64,000 bases of DNA from Symbiodinium natans (taxonomy: Eukaryota > Sar > Dinophyceae > Suessiales > Symbiodiniaceae). Position numbers and translations under genes: made by a program. A model generated the notes under the pieces. It worked only from the letters and a program-made list of their open reading frames with translations, searched no databases and had not been told where the DNA came from. This document shows positions 1-11,149 of the stretch, one piece after another. Positions within the stretch are counted from its first letter, which is position 1. Every line of letters begins with the position of its first letter. Where the stretch lies: positions 348,501-412,500 of the forward strand of contig CAJNDS010001791.1 in assembly GCA_905221605.1 (NCBI GenBank), read 5' to 3'.

Positions 1-2
1 AC

Positions 3-2840
3 GCCGCCATCGGCGCATGCGAAGGTCATGGTCTCTGGGAGCCAACTCTTCAGCTCATGGCCTCCCGGCAGCGGCTATGGCGCTATGGCGTCCTCATATG
101 GGGGTTTCCGAAATTAGGAGCACCTTCATTGTCAAAAGGGAATCCTACACCTTTCATATGGGGTCCCCATCCTCCTCATCCCTCTTTGAGTTGTTGCATG
201 TTAGCAGCATGCGACGGAGCGCAAGAGGCCGAGCTCTTGTCAGAGGGCATGGAGCCGGATGCCGTGACCTATGGGACAGGGAACCGCGGCCGGCACTTTA
301 GCAGGTTTGAGCTTTCGAGGGTGGTATGCTATCATCCCGCTATGGGACAAGCGCAGCGCCACGGCTCTCATTCCGGTTTCGAAGGCCCAGAGAGGCCAAG
401 TGGCTCTTAAGGTTCGCCAGCGCCCTCTAAACGATCGATCACAATGTTAGAAGCCTCTCAGCCTCCAGTAACTACAGCTTCAGGAAGTACACGAGTACAC
501 GTACTTCCGCTCGCAACTCTAAAGCCGTCTAGGTCTACACCGCAATACCACATTCCAACAGTATACGCTCTCAGTAGGCAACGTGCAAATTGAAACCTCC
601 CTAGCTTCCAAAAGCAAACCGTGCTCTGAGAACGATCCTTCGACTCCTAAAAAATCGACGACAATGCCCTCCCAGTCCTGCTGCACAACTGGCCGTCCCC
701 CCAACTTCAGAACTAACCCCCACACGACTGATTGCCCTGACCAACCACTCTCAAATGCAGCTCCTGAGGATTCGTGCCTGTGCTAGGGCCGGACAATGGC
801 AGTGGGCGCTCTGGCTGCTTCCTGATGCAAGTCGAACCCCCCCTCGTAACGCCCCTCAAACACCCCAAAGCCCAGAAGTAGGAGACACAAACGACGTCGT
901 TTGGAGTCTTTTCAGCCAAGGTTCTCGCTGGTTGGTCACCAAGGCCCTGGCTTGAATGTTGTCACCTGCAACTCGCTGATAAGCGCCATTAAGGACAGTG
1001 GCTTGGCTTTGCTAATCATGGCCACAGGGAGTTAACAGATTCTGAGCCTGAGACGGCTGCAGCCCCCTTTCGTAGCTGACATAGCCTTTGTTTGCTGCTG
1101 TGATTTTTTCGACGCCCGCTGATCTTAATCTTCTTCTTCAACACTTATCCGACCATCGAGGTGGGTGGCAACAAGCTCTTGCTGTACTGGCTGATGTTCA
1201 GGACATGCACGTTGAGGTGCACTTTGAGGATGCAAGCGTTCTCCTGAATCAAGATCCCTTGCATCGGTTTAGGGTAAGTTTAGATCGTGTATTTACGAGG
1301 TTTTAGGAGCTTAAAGCAAGGCTAAGATGGCTTGCGAGTGTCAACAAGCACTTTTGTTGGGGGGGGGAGGGGGGGCATCACCCTCTCGGATCCTCTCCAT
1401 GTCAAAAAGCCAATGATGTCCTAAGCAAGTGCTGTTGCTACTGAACTTAGCATCTATAGTTGCTCAGCAACTGCACTGCCATGCTGGCAGTTTGCACGTA
1501 CGTCCCGTTCAGAGTTGCTGAGTGGGAAGCTCCCAGTCAGACCTTGGCGATCACAGGTGGATGCCATCACCTACAATGCCTGCATTAGCGCCTGCGAGAA
1601 GGCAGGGATTGAGAGAGAGTGTTCCCGAACCTTCCCCTCCCCCCTCCCCCCCCCTGACGCGGTTTCCCTATACCCTAAACCATCCTAAACCCTAAACCCC
1701 TAAACCTGCGAGTGTGAGAGCCGAAGCCCCTAGACCTGAGCGAGTTGAACCCTAAACCCTAAACCTTAAAAACCTTTTGCATGAGGAAAAACAAGCCCAA
1801 AGTGTTCTTGAACCTTTGGTTCCTCAGAGGCGGCCAAGTGGGAGGAAGCCTTGGCCCTGCTTGGGGCCTTGGAGGCTTCCGAGCTCCGGGCCGACGTGAA
1901 GCTTGGCCTCAGGGTTATTGAAGGGAGCCTCCACTTTGGGGGGGGGTTTACAAAAACACCTTAAATGAGTGGGGTCCCTTTTCAGGGGATCCTACTTTGG
2001 GAGTCTATATCAGGGGCCCCTTATTTGCGCAAGCCCACCATTTTTCGGACTCGTAAATGAGTGAGTCTGAAAACTTCTCGTTTTTCATGTTCGTATTAGT
2101 CTTTCGAAATCTCTTTGGTTTTTCTTAACATAGCTGCCATGGCATATTCGAACTTGAACCGCCACGCTGCGATATTGTGCGTCCAACTCACCGGAGTCAG
2201 ATGAGTCCCATAGCTGGGTGCTCTGTGCCGTAGTTGTAGCTTGACCGGTCATCCATGCACAAAAGTTGTCCACTCGAATCTCTTGTAGCTGCTTGGCGCT
2301 CGATACGCCAGAAAAAAAACCATCGGAGAGTGCTCTCGTTGCAGATGTCGGAGTACAGTCTCTGGATTCCGGTGATGTCGGTGCAGTTGAGGATCTCCTT
2401 CAATGCTGCCATGAGCGCCTGCGAGAAATGCGAGCGCTGGGAGGAGGCTGAGCGAACGTGCAGACACATATATGCAAACCGCAAAAAGGCATCTAAGTCC
2501 TGTGGAGACCCTGAGGTCCTCTGGCTGCTGAGGGAAGTTCGCCAGAAGTCGATTGAGCCCAGTGCAGCTTGACGACGGGCCCTGACCTGCTACGATGATA
2601 TCACAGTCCACAACGTGCTTTCTCTCTCTCTCTCTCTGTCCCTCTTTGTGTCTCGCTCTCTCCATCTCTCTCTATGTCTTTCTGTCTCTTTCTGTCTGTC
2701 TCTCTCTCTCTCTTTGTGTGTCTCGCTTTCTGTCTCATACTGGCCCACCAGAGCCCCGCACTAAAAACCACTTGCAGGTAGTCACCTACAATGCGGCGAT
2801 TAATGCCTGCAAGGGTGGAGGTGCGGCCACGGCATTGCCG
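3..2840 (+). CDS. PPR (pentatricopeptide repeat) protein gene, partial, multi-exon
   Basis: PPR proteins bind organellar RNA through tandem 35-residue helix pairs. Eight + strand pieces read in order as PPR half-motifs: AAIGACEGHGLWEPTLQLM (from 3), ending near GMEPDAVTYG (about 246-276); NVVTCNSLISAIKDSG (949-1017); GGWQQALAVLADVQDM (about 1160-1222); VDAITYNACISACEKAG (1557-1607); AAKWEEALALLGALEAS (1833-1885); ISFNAAMSACEKCERWEEAE (about 2387-2452); VVTYNAAINACKGGG (2778-2822). Several pieces follow an AG acceptor (before 1557, 1828 and 2778). The order alternates helix A and helix B, as expected if introns cut each PPR in two, so I infer one gene of about four to five repeats. The 5' end lies outside the window. 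In-frame stops between pieces mean they must be spliced, or the gene is decayed. Exon ends are approximate. Confidence 0.7.
1666..1774. repeat. Degenerate interstitial telomere-like CCCTAAA repeats
   Basis: Several CCCTAAA or CCCTAAACC units occur in two patches (1666-1707 and 1748-1774), split by unrelated sequence. CCCTAAA is the plant-type telomere repeat also used by dinoflagellates. The tract lies within an intron of the PPR gene, so it is interstitial and not a chromosome end. Confidence 0.75.
2619..2736 (+). repeat. CT-rich microsatellite
   Basis: An imperfect (CT)n/(TCTG)n tract sits between two PPR exon pieces. It could serve as the polypyrimidine tract of the intron whose AG precedes 2778. 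Confidence 0.85.
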
Positions 2841-3237
2841 AACCCGACCTGTGCCTTCCCGATAGTTTCAGAGCCGAGTCTCGTAGTCTCGTAGTGTTGC
2901 AGCCATGTCCCTGAAACGCCTTGGAGGTCATCCGCACGTGCCTTGGCCCGAAATCATACCAGTCATTCTGGCGCACTTGTTCCGCTTAGCCCCAAAGTCT
3001 CCTGAAGGACGCAATGCAGATGGAAGCGCAATTCTGTGCCCGTTTGGGCACATGGTTTAAATATCATCGCGAACCTCACGCGCTTAGGATAGCGAAGAAC
3101 CCCAGCGAAAAGCCAAACCCTGCAGTGTTGCCACTCTGCTTTAACCCCAGTGACCCTCAAAAAGCCCGAAGTGGATTGCGCGAGTGAGCGTCGGAGCCCT
3201 GATCAAGAAACCTTTTGAAGCCCCATCGAACCCCTTC

Positions 3238-3311
3238 CCTAAACCCCTAAATCCGAAACACTATACCCCAAACCCTAAACCCTAAACCCTAAACCCCAAA
3301 CCCCAAACCCC
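3238..3311. repeat. Telomere-like CCCTAAA tract
   Basis: At least three consecutive CCCTAAA units with degenerate flanks. About 130 bp downstream (3437-3495) the same motif runs in the opposite orientation, so the two tracts form a divergent pair. Confidence 0.75.
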
Positions 3312-3436
3312 GACATACAAAGCCCCTCATAGTCGGAAGGCCCTGGATCTCCTCTGGGACTCCGAGGGCCTCCGGCGTCCGGCCTCGTTTCTCTGGGCCC
3401 TGGCGGCGGTGGGCGTTTCGGACCCAGAGGCCCTCT

Positions 3437-3541
3437 CTAGGGTTTAGTTTAGGGTTTAGGGTTTAGGGTTTATAGGGTTTATAGGGTTTAGGGTCTCAGT
3501 CACTTCCAGGTTCAAAAGGGCTTGGGGCTTAGGGTTTAGGG
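3437..3541. repeat. Telomere-like TTTAGGG tract
   Basis: Several TTTAGGG units, some expanded by TATAGGG variants, oriented opposite to the 3238-3311 tract. Confidence 0.75.
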
Positions 3542-3875
3542 TGGAGCCGGGATTCCCGTGTTTTTCTGGGGGAGAGAAGCAAGGGGCCGCCCCTTCACAT
3601 AGCGGGAGGCTTGTTACATTACACAGGTTGCTGCTGCCAAGCATCCTTGTACATTTTGGGGAAGCGACACGCCAAAGAGCCCTGACGTTCCCACTGAGTC
3701 ACGCATGAACGCAACACAGGCCATTCACGCAGCTTGCGTGGAGATGGCCAAGTGCGGGCTCAGCCGCGAGGATGCCCAGCCGCAGCCCAGCAGCCGCAGC
3801 CCAGGCGTTTGGCCTTTGTAGTTCTGTTGTGATCTTCCGGACAAATCGAGTCGATTGTGAGTCGCTGTGGTGAGT

Positions 3876-3992
3876 CGCTCTGTGTGTCACACTGAGGACG
3901 TGTCGAGGGTCCTCTGGTCCATGGAGATGCTGAGTGCCTGGAACCCCCGCATCTACAGGCCAGGAGTCAGCAACACCTCCCCATGACCCGAT
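3876..3992 (+). CDS. Exon-like fragment, unknown helical protein
   Basis: An open + strand reading contains EDVSRVLWSMEMLSAW and ends in a TGA at 3989-3991. The amphipathic leucine/tryptophan pattern resembles helical-repeat organellar RNA-binding proteins (FASTK/RAP-like or PPR-like), which are abundant in dinoflagellates, but no diagnostic residues are present. A second open piece at 4063-4180 (HRETASVLVDACDSV) could be the following exon. Confidence 0.3.
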
Positions 3993-4235
3993 TTCCCAGA
4001 CATCGCCAACAGCAGCCCATCCTTAGCCATAAGCCGCATGGCATAGAGCGCTTTCCTTCCTGCAGCATGTGCACCGGGAGACAGCGAGTGTTCTTGTGGA
4101 TGCGTGCGACTCCGTACCACGACCGTTTCCGACTTCGTACGTCAAAGCCGCCGGATCTCAGAAACTTCGAAATGGGTTTGTTTTTTTTTTTTTTGGGGGG
4201 GGTCTCAGGTTAAAGAAGGGCACACGGGCTGCACA

Positions 4236-4336
4236 CCCGCGAAACATACCCCGTAACATACCCCGAAACATAACCCCGAAACATAATTACCCGAAACATA
4301 CCCCCGAAACATACCCGCGAAGCGTACCCCGACCCC
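4236..4336. repeat. Short tandem repeat, CGAAACATACCCC-type
   Basis: Roughly eight imperfect copies of a 12-14 bp unit (variants of CCCGAAACATAC), preceded by a T/G homopolymer run (4179-4202). Expansion by slippage is likely. Confidence 0.75.
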
Positions 4337-4810
4337 AACACCTGTCCCGCGCCTCCCCATTAAAATGCAAACCCAAATCTGGACTCGCTCGTTCAACGGA
4401 GCGTTATACAAGCTTTCTGATGGGGTCTGGTTCAACCCAGGCACTTAGAAGGTGCTCATTTTCCCTATAGACCCTAAACCCTAGAACCGGTCCCACATAT
4501 GCCAGCTGTGTGAGTCGCCAACCCTTCCAGCTGCAGCCTCAGGTCCATCAGCCAAGAGTTCATGCAAGAAATCAACAGCACTGGACTCGAGGAGCTTGCC
4601 ATGGTCGTGCCTTGGGCTTCTCGTGGAGCCGGCTTAAGAATGCTCTTTCAGCTCTCTGCTACATCTTCTCCTAATAGGCCCGGAAAATCTGCAAACTTGT
4701 CCTACTAGGATTCTCAGGATAAGGACTAGAGTTCAGGGCAGGGAGTTCCGAAGCCCCCCCAAAACAGAACCAAAGTTGAGGCCTGGGGCCTGGTCTCAGC
4801 CGAACCCTCC

Positions 4811-5341
4811 GTGCTCACGGCGATCCAGCACAGGGTGGAGAGGAAGCTGAAGAACTTGAGGCAGCAGAGGGCGAACTACTGTAGGTCATTTGGGGTCGGA
4901 ATAATTACTAATATTATTCTATTCAGGCCCCTATATTATTTGGGGATGAGATCTCACAAAGGCAGTGTTCTAAGTCTGCGTGGAAAGTCATATATGCCTC
5001 TGATTCAGCTGTTCTTGAGGACATGTGACTGTGGTCCTTTTAGCTCTTTTTTCTTGCACGCCACCCTAAGAAGGTGGAAGGCTTCTATGTGTAAGCTCCG
5101 TGGCCTAGATTCAGTCGGAAGTAGGTATTTCATGGCACCCCTGGCGTACTTTCCTCAGTTCCACCAGGAGATCCATAGCCCCGTTCTGCACAAGTTCTGC
5201 ACAGAGACTCTTCTACAAGTCAGGGCTACACATATGCCCGAGTGGCAGCACCAAGCCAACAGGAAGAGGGCGCCAAGTCGATTGGTCTTCAACCGCCTGG
5301 GCATGTCGGCGATGGGCATCTTGGAACGACATAAGATGTGA
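4811..5341 (+). CDS. Unknown protein, two probable exons within one open frame
   Basis: The frame stays open for 176 codons and ends in TGA. Its two ends look coding. The start (AIQHRVERKLKNLRQQRANY) is highly charged and helix-forming. The segment after an AG at about 5156 (FHQEIHSPVLHKFCTETLLQ) and the tail (RLVFNRLGMSAMGILERHKM) also look protein-like. The middle (about 4882-5155) is AT-richer, begins with GTAGGT after TACT and ends in TTTCCTCAG, so it is probably an intron that happens to lack stops. No family recognised. Confidence 0.35.
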   Translation: MLTAIQHRVERKLKNLRQQRANYCRSFGVGIITNIILFRPLYYLGMRSHKGSVLSLRGKSYMPLIQLFLRTCDCGPFSSFFLHATLRRWKASMCKLRGLDSVGSRYFMAPLAYFPQFHQEIHSPVLHKFCTETLLQVRATHMPEWQHQANRKRAPSRLVFNRLGMSAMGILERHKM

Positions 5342-5344
5342 GTA

Positions 5345-6245
5345 TATGAGTTCAGCAGTTAGCACAGGGCCACGGCTGGGGAAGACCCTAAAAGCACCCT
5401 GCGCAGCACCAGCCCCCTGGGAGCCTCAGTGCCTCAGGCATAGCAGGTTCCTTTGCGCTGGCGGGAGAACTGCAGCAGAGCCTGAAAGCCTCGGTGCAAG
5501 AAGCGCTGCTGGAAACTGGAAGGGATCTTGACAGAAGCTTGGCCAAACTGGCCCAAACTGCTTGGCCCAAAATGGGCTGAGTGTCAGGCGCTGCCGCTGC
5601 TCAACTCTCCCACGTAGACAAAAGTCTCTCTTAAGTTTCCGCTTTCTCTGCACATTGCTTGTGAATTCACGCTGCGATTCCAAGGAGGCGCCTGGCAGAA
5701 GAAGACCAGCCTCAGCCCCTTTCTGCCCAGCCTCGAGCTGGCCTCAGTTCTGGGTGTTACTAAGGGTGTGAGAACTGCACCAAGACTGCATCATCTTCTA
5801 GTGCTCATAGTATCTCCTTAGATCTCGTGGTGCAACATGGCCACAGGCCTGGAATCTCACTCATCAGCCGGGAACCCTGCCGCAGTCCTGCCAATTTTGC
5901 CAACATGGGCCCTTCAAAAGAATACAACGCTAGACAAAAAACGTACAACAGTCCTCCCGGGGTCCGCCTGGGGTGCTCGTTCCGATTCGAGAAGCAAAAA
6001 CCATGCCGAGAGTCCTTGAGATCTGGAAGTGAGTGTCCAGTTCGCAAGTGCATAGATACGACTTCAGCAAGTGGGGGAGCCTGTAGGGTCTGGAACCCCC
6101 CTCTTTTGCTTGATGTAAGACGCAGGTTGGGGTAATGGGGAAGGATTGGCATGCTTGTCCTTGATGTTTAATTAAGATCCACACATATGTTGATACTTTC
6201 TTTTTACGTATGCTCCGGTTGTTGGTAGCTTCAATAATCCTCTGT
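5345..6245. other. Intergenic or intronic stretch, no clear gene
   Basis: Open readings exist on both strands (for example about 5827-6135 +, 5805-6152 -) but neither shows a known motif or convincing splice borders, and overlapping frames are equally open. I see no repeat or RNA gene here. Confidence 0.4.
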
Positions 6246-6253
6246 TGTTTATA

Positions 6254-6300
6254 CATGCACACGCACGCATGCATGTAGGCGTGCGTGCGTGCGTGCGTGC
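6254..6300. repeat. GTGC/GCAT alternating microsatellite
   Basis: Alternating purine-pyrimidine tract (GCACACGCACGCATGC, then GTGC repeats). Such runs can adopt Z-DNA; here it is simply a microsatellite. Confidence 0.8.
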
Positions 6301-6329
6301 ATATTACATACGTACGCATGTAGGGTGTG

Positions 6330-7320
6330 CATGAACGTGGGTGGCTCCATCGCTTCGGCACTTGGTGCGCCGTACTTGTCTTGCTTCAGTAAGGAGAACT
6401 TCAACATTTCGGCCACGGTGGTGTGGGACCGCTCGGAGGGCGCCGTCTTTTCCAAACCACCTGGTTGGGAAGTCTATGGAGCCCACACGACATACCAGCT
6501 GTCACTCGACTGCAGTTTGCTTGGCACACTTAGATCGCAGGGCTTTGGTGCTTTAATGTCAGGGTGGTCGCCCAGTATTCGATAAGCTGCGGGGTACTGT
6601 GCATGTAGTACATGCTTGCATCTTTGCGCTCTGCTCCTTTGCACTTCTGTGCATGCCGGCAAGTTCCGAAGGCAAGTTCAGTCATCGAGTGGTTTGGTTG
6701 CTTCTTGTGCTTGCCGTTAAGTGAACAAACTTGCTCGTGTCCCGCTTTAAGATCACGGAATCGAAGTGGTTGAGTTGTGTTCATCTTTCCCAGTACTCAA
6801 TATACTTGTCTTGTGCCATGTTTGCAGTTAGCGCTTGTGTGGGACCGTACCCTTTTCGCGACACGGCAACGTCTTGCTCTTGCTTATACTTTTGAATGCA
6901 TCCACACCACTCTGGCTGGGTGGTTTCAGAGGATAGCTCCCTCAAATTAGGAGACCCATCTGACAACGCAAAGCAAACATACCCAACTGTGGCTCGGAAA
7001 TCTTCAGGTCATCGTTGGCTGCCAGCCTCTTTGGCCACTGGTCAGCAGAGGAACGGCGCTGTGAACCAGTGAACAGACACCAATGTCATGAGGCTTGGAA
7101 GACTTGGCACAAGCCAGGCGCTTGCAGCCCAAGTGCGTTTGTGGTAAATCGAACCATAGAGCCAGTAGCTCTCCGATATGTTCCGAGGCAACCTCCGGAT
7201 CCTCGGTGATGCCCGCCACAGGGCAGATTTGGCCAAAAACTCCGAACTTCCCACACCCTTAACACCCTTGCTGTAAGCTGTGCTTATTTTGCACCACACA
7301 TCGGAGCTGTCGGTCGTCAA
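6330..7320 (-). CDS. Candidate minus-strand gene, unknown, possibly decayed
   Basis: Successive minus-strand open segments look protein-like: 7042-7320 (contains SDVWCKISTAYSKGVKGVGS); 6781-6966 (starts MSDGSPNLRELSSETTQPEW and ends in YIEYWER just before TGA); 6530-6784 (starts MNTTQPLRFRDLKAG); and 6330-6455 (SHTTVAEMLKFSLLKQDKYG). The 6781-6966 and 6530-6784 frames overlap by 4 bases with a frame change, so they are joined by a frameshift or by an intron. An alternative + strand reading at 6289-6585 cannot be excluded. No family recognised. Confidence 0.3.
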
Positions 7321-7449
7321 GCGTGGTTCTGCGGTGCGACGTTGTCCCCCTGCCCCTCGCCCTATCTCTGGACCCGAAGATGGGGTATATTTGTTAAGTT
7401 AAATAACAGCTCTTGAGAGAAGTGTCTTGCTAGCCCCTACAGCCTGAGG

Positions 7450-7677
7450 TCACAACTTTGGCTTCCTGCACCGCTTGGACGTGCCAAGTTCAGGCCAGGC
7501 GTAGGGGGCCGAAACTTTGATGCCCGGCTTCAGGCCTTTGACATCCAGTGAGCTGTGCCCTTTAATCTGTCTTGGAAAATCTTTGGAAAGCTTGTGTGAC
7601 AACAGCTCGGTGATCAAGTTGCAGGGGGGGGGGGGAGGTAGTCCAGCGAAGACAGAGAAACGGGAAAAATGCCCCAT
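7450..7677 (-). CDS. Exon-like ORF, unknown
   Basis: The 75-codon minus-strand reading ends in SAPYAWPELGTSKRCRKPKL and stop, with a Pro run (from the G-tract at 7623-7635) near its start. The Lys/Arg-rich C-terminal half is typical of real protein. It may belong to the minus-strand gene at 6.3-7.3 kb, but it would then be its upstream exon and the stop would have to be spliced out. Confidence 0.3.
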   Translation of the reverse strand: MGHFSRFSVFAGLPPPPPCNLITELLSHKLSKDFPRQIKGHSSLDVKGLKPGIKVSAPYAWPELGTSKRCRKPKL

Positions 7678-7851
7678 TTAAAGAAATGCCAGGGAGGCCC
7701 TGAACTTGAGACTTTAAGACTTCAAGCGCGTCCTGGCCCTTTTGATTCTATTCTATAAGCCTCGAAAGAGCTTGAGCCGAAAGCTAAGCCCCCACCACAA
7801 CCGGAAGGCGAGAGTGCAGAGGAGTTCCCGTCGCATTGGGTAGGGAATCAT

Positions 7852-7963
7852 GTGCCCCCCTGCGCCCCCCTGCGCCATGGAATGGGAGGCCTGATCATGT
7901 TCGCGAAGACCTATGCTGCCTTCTACGACTTGCAACTGCAGTTGCACTTCGGGACCTTCGCTC
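7852..7963 (+). CDS. Exon-like fragment with GT donor
   Basis: The + strand reading GGLIMFAKTYAAFYDLQLQL continues to HFGTFAR and is followed directly by GTGAGT (7964-7969), a textbook 5' splice site. The segment is hydrophobic and helix-like. No upstream or downstream partner could be fixed. Confidence 0.35.
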
Positions 7964-8159
7964 GTGAGTATACCTGCCTGGCCCATGGATGGCTACCGTC
8001 TCGGACAAGTATCACTTTGAAGGCCTGGGACATTTGAGACAGCTCTTGGATTCCCCCCCCCCCTCCTTTAGGAGTCTGGCAAGATGAGCCGAATGATAAG
8101 CCTGTTTGTTGTCATTCATCCCAAGAGAAGGTTCGGGTTTGCTACAGCTGCGTAATTAA

Positions 8160-8223
8160 GTCTCTCTGTTTCTCTCTTTCTCTCTTGCTCTCTTTCTCTC
8201 TTTTGCTCCTCTCTTTCTTTCTT

Positions 8224-8258
<35 letters not shown>

Positions 8259-8300
8259 TTCTCTCTCTCCCTCTCTCTCTTTCTCTTTCTCTCTTTCTAC
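8160..8300. repeat. Long CT/TTTC microsatellite
   Basis: About 140 bp of nearly pure pyrimidine on the + strand ((CT)n, (TTTC)n and TCTCTTTC mixtures). It gives spurious Ser/Leu or Glu/Arg/Lys reading frames on both strands. Confidence 0.9.
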
Positions 8301-8460
8301 TTCTTTCTGCTCCATTTTGCCCGCTTCACGCCAAACATGGATGACCGTAAATCCCAGCCTCAGGGCGCAGAAAGGGAATGGAATCGCCAATGCTCCCACA
8401 GTATTTGAGTTGCACAACGCTTGCGCATCACGGCTTGTCATCAAAAGGTTCTAGGATCTA

Positions 8461-8577
8461 GTTTTGGCAAAGGGTGGCCGCCTTGACGACGCGCAGCTGC
8501 ATTCGGCTTTGTTTGAACGGATCGAACTGATCCCCGGCATTTGCCGGTCGAAGCCATCCCACGGCTTCTCCAAGTAG
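8461..8577 (+). CDS. Exon-like fragment, helical-repeat type
   Basis: Open reading with GGRLDDAQLHSALFERIEL, ending in TAG at 8575. It is preceded by a possible acceptor (GATCTAG). The pattern (KGGRLDDAQLHSAL) resembles helix pairs in FASTK/RAP-like or PPR-like organellar proteins of dinoflagellates; this is a resemblance only. Confidence 0.35.
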   Translation, partial: VLAKGGRLDDAQLHSALFERIELIPGICRSKPSHGFSK

Positions 8578-9880
8578 CTGCAGCCGTCATGAAAAACCTC
8601 TGCAAGAATCTTGAAGCGACTCACGAAATTCCAACGAAGGGTTTGAGCAGCTGTTGGTCACAGCATCCAGGGATGCTGCTGGCCTGTGGTTGCCAAGTTG
8701 ATCAGAGCGATGAGTTTTGGGAGATGGTCTCTGTGTGGCCAACGCTCCAGATAAGACAGCTCCCGTGTAGCACTCCTCCAGATGGGAACAGGGAACGGCG
8801 TGCACGCAAAGATGTGTGTGTGTGTGTGTCTCTCCTGCGATTTAACCAATTTAGCCAATTTAATCAGCATGCTCGTTTTGATCTCCTGAAGATGCTTCGA
8901 GGGTTTCACAGGTGTTTCAAAGCGCCCTGCAGGTACAATCAGGCACGACCGGCCTGACAAGCTCGGGAGGGCGCGGAAAGTGGAGCCAGACTCGCTTGAG
9001 ACTCCTGGGCTGCTCGCTTGCAATTCTCGATCTTCACATCGCTTTTCTTAGGCATTGTCGGGACCTGCTGCGCACTGCTGGTGGCTGCCAACTTGTTTTT
9101 TTGCTGAAGATTCACAGGTCTGCAGTATCATAGCTCGTTGTTGTTTGGGAGCATGGGACACCATGCTGGAATTAACTGTGTGTGTTTGTGTGTGTGTGTA
9201 AGACTTCATCTTGGAACATTGCAGGGCTTATGCCACATGGGGATTTTTTACACCGCGCGGGGCGCTTCCAAGGTTACCTGTGCCTCCCTGGCGCTTCCTG
9301 CGGTGCTTTCAGCCATGTCATTCTGCAGATTGCGCCTTGGCGTCAAGGATAGCGCCAGGCTCGAGGGTTACTAGCGGCTAGCGTCGGACTACGAAGTTTG
9401 GAAGTTTGCTGTGTTCATCGCATCTCACCAATCACGGGGGGGGGGGGGGGGGGGGGAGGGTTTGTCAACTGTTGTGCTGTGATGGTGTTCGTGTTCCAGG
9501 TCCAGCAGGTTCACACAGGATCATCGGGCATTCTGCACGGTGTTCATCTCGATCATCGCGATGTTTGCTTTGCGCAGGTCTCTTTTCATCCGTCTCCCTA
9601 GGTGCAGGAAGGTGAGTATGGTTGAGGTGCCTGCTCTACGACCCGACCACGGGAGCAAACAATGTCAGAAGCTCAACTGACTCAACTGAGGTCACTGGAA
9701 GGAAGCACCAGATCAGGCCAGCGGCTGCGAGATACTAAGACTGGAACGAAAATCTTCGACCTCTACGTGGGATGTAAACTTCTTACAGCTTTCTTAGCTT
9801 CCTGAAGTGGATGGTCAATGCTAGACAGGCCTATGCGGCAGTACAGGCATCGGCGCCTCCATAAACCAAGGAATCACTGA
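8578..9880. other. Gene-poor stretch with simple repeats
   Basis: Contains a (TG)n run at about 8814-8830, another at about 9178-9200, and a 21-base G run at 9436-9456. Several frames are open but overlapping ones disagree and none has a recognisable domain. Confidence 0.5.
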
Positions 9881-9976
9881 GTGTAGAGCAGATTTGATCT
9901 TTGGACTTTGCAAGGAGCCACATGGCGCACATCGGCCACCCGACCGCCCGAGACAGCTACACAAGCACCGTGACAT

Positions 9977-10180
9977 TTGAGGAAGATTCCGCGCTTTGCT
10001 CTCGAAACTGGCTGCACAGACACCTGCTCAGCTTTCGAGATCAAGCCGGCAATCTTCACCAAATCCATTCACCGTTGCCGCCAGACCTGCGCCAGACTTT
10101 CGAGATGGCATGTACAGTCAGGCAAGTCAAGAAACAAAGACCGCCAGCAACATCCCGGCATGCCATGCCCAATTAAGTGG
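9977..10180 (+). CDS. Weak exon candidate, unknown
   Basis: Three + strand frames are simultaneously open over this stretch. The one containing LLSKLAAQTPAQLSR is the most helix-like. The sequence is GC-richer than its flanks, which supports coding, but frame and product are undecided. Confidence 0.2.
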
Positions 10181-10199
10181 TACCGTGACCAGGACAGTA

Positions 10200-11145
10200 T
10201 ATTGAAAGTGCTGCAGGGCTTCATTGTTCTTAAACGATCCACACCCAGACTCTGAATCAAAGGGATGGCTTCTTAGACCTGAGCCTTAGGCTTCTGATCT
10301 TTTGTGGCGCCACTTATTTTTGTGCATACACAAAGTTGAGGCCTTCCTCGTGCTGAGTCCACGACTCGGTAGACCCATCCTGTTGGAAGGCTGTATATGC
10401 GTGAATTCAGTTTTTGGCTCGGTTTGCGTTGTTTGTCAGTTTCTTCCTGCCTCTTGAGCCATGGTCTGGACTCGACAGGCAGTCTCCATCTGCCACGTGC
10501 AGCGCGGAAGAACTATGAGTCTATGAGGGAAGCAGTGCTGAGGAACAACCTCCACTGTCGGGTGAGTCATTAAGACCTCCTCTTAGATCTTCTGGGTTCG
10601 GAAACCTTGCTACATCTTCAGTTCTTCCCAGCTCCCCTTGAAAAAAGCTCTTTGCCTTTGCAGCACAATAACCTTCGGAGGCGTCATCTCCCGAGTCAGA
10701 AAGCCAAATCAGCTCCCCCTTGTGTGGGCAAAAATACTGGGGAGGTGAGCAGAGCGGCTCTGTCCGGAGCTGTGTGGAAAGCAGACCATCTTAAGGTACT
10801 TGATGCTCTCCTCTCACGTCATCCCCGTGTGCCAGGGCGCACGGCCAGCGGCCAGCTTGGAACCTCAGCACTCCAATCTCATCACACACAAGACCACAGT
10901 GCTGCTTTAGGTTGCCATCTCTCTTATAGTGCCCCTCCCGGCGCCACCCGTCCCTCAGAACTCGTGCTGTTTCAACGTTCAATGGTGTTCATATGTGTTC
11001 ATGTTGATTCTCACATCTTGTATTTCTCCTGCTGCCGATGCCTGCTCCTGCTGTTGCCCTCCCTGTTTGCTTCTGGGGTCGGGAAGGTGCGCTCTGTCAA
11101 CAACAATAGAATAAATACCTGACTGTCCTGCAAGCTGCTTGCTCG
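10200..11145. other. No confident gene
   Basis: A 171-codon + strand frame (10607-11122) is open, but its second half is low-complexity Cys/Leu and the minus strand is also open at 10791-10982. No motif was recognised. Confidence 0.35.
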
Positions 11146-11149
11146 TTGT

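Larger units (their letters stand above)
2841..3875. other. Gene-poor stretch with telomere-like repeats
   Basis: No convincing coding exon. CCCTAAA-type repeats lie at 3238-3311, and the opposite orientation (TTTAGGG) at 3437-3495 and 3530-3541. A short + strand reading at 3704-3790 (contains AIHAACVEMAKCG) faintly resembles a PPR helix but is too weak to call. Confidence 0.5.

Noticed and set aside
8142-8444. Glu/Arg/Lys-rich minus-strand ORF
   Set aside because: It is the translation of a CT microsatellite; no independent coding support.
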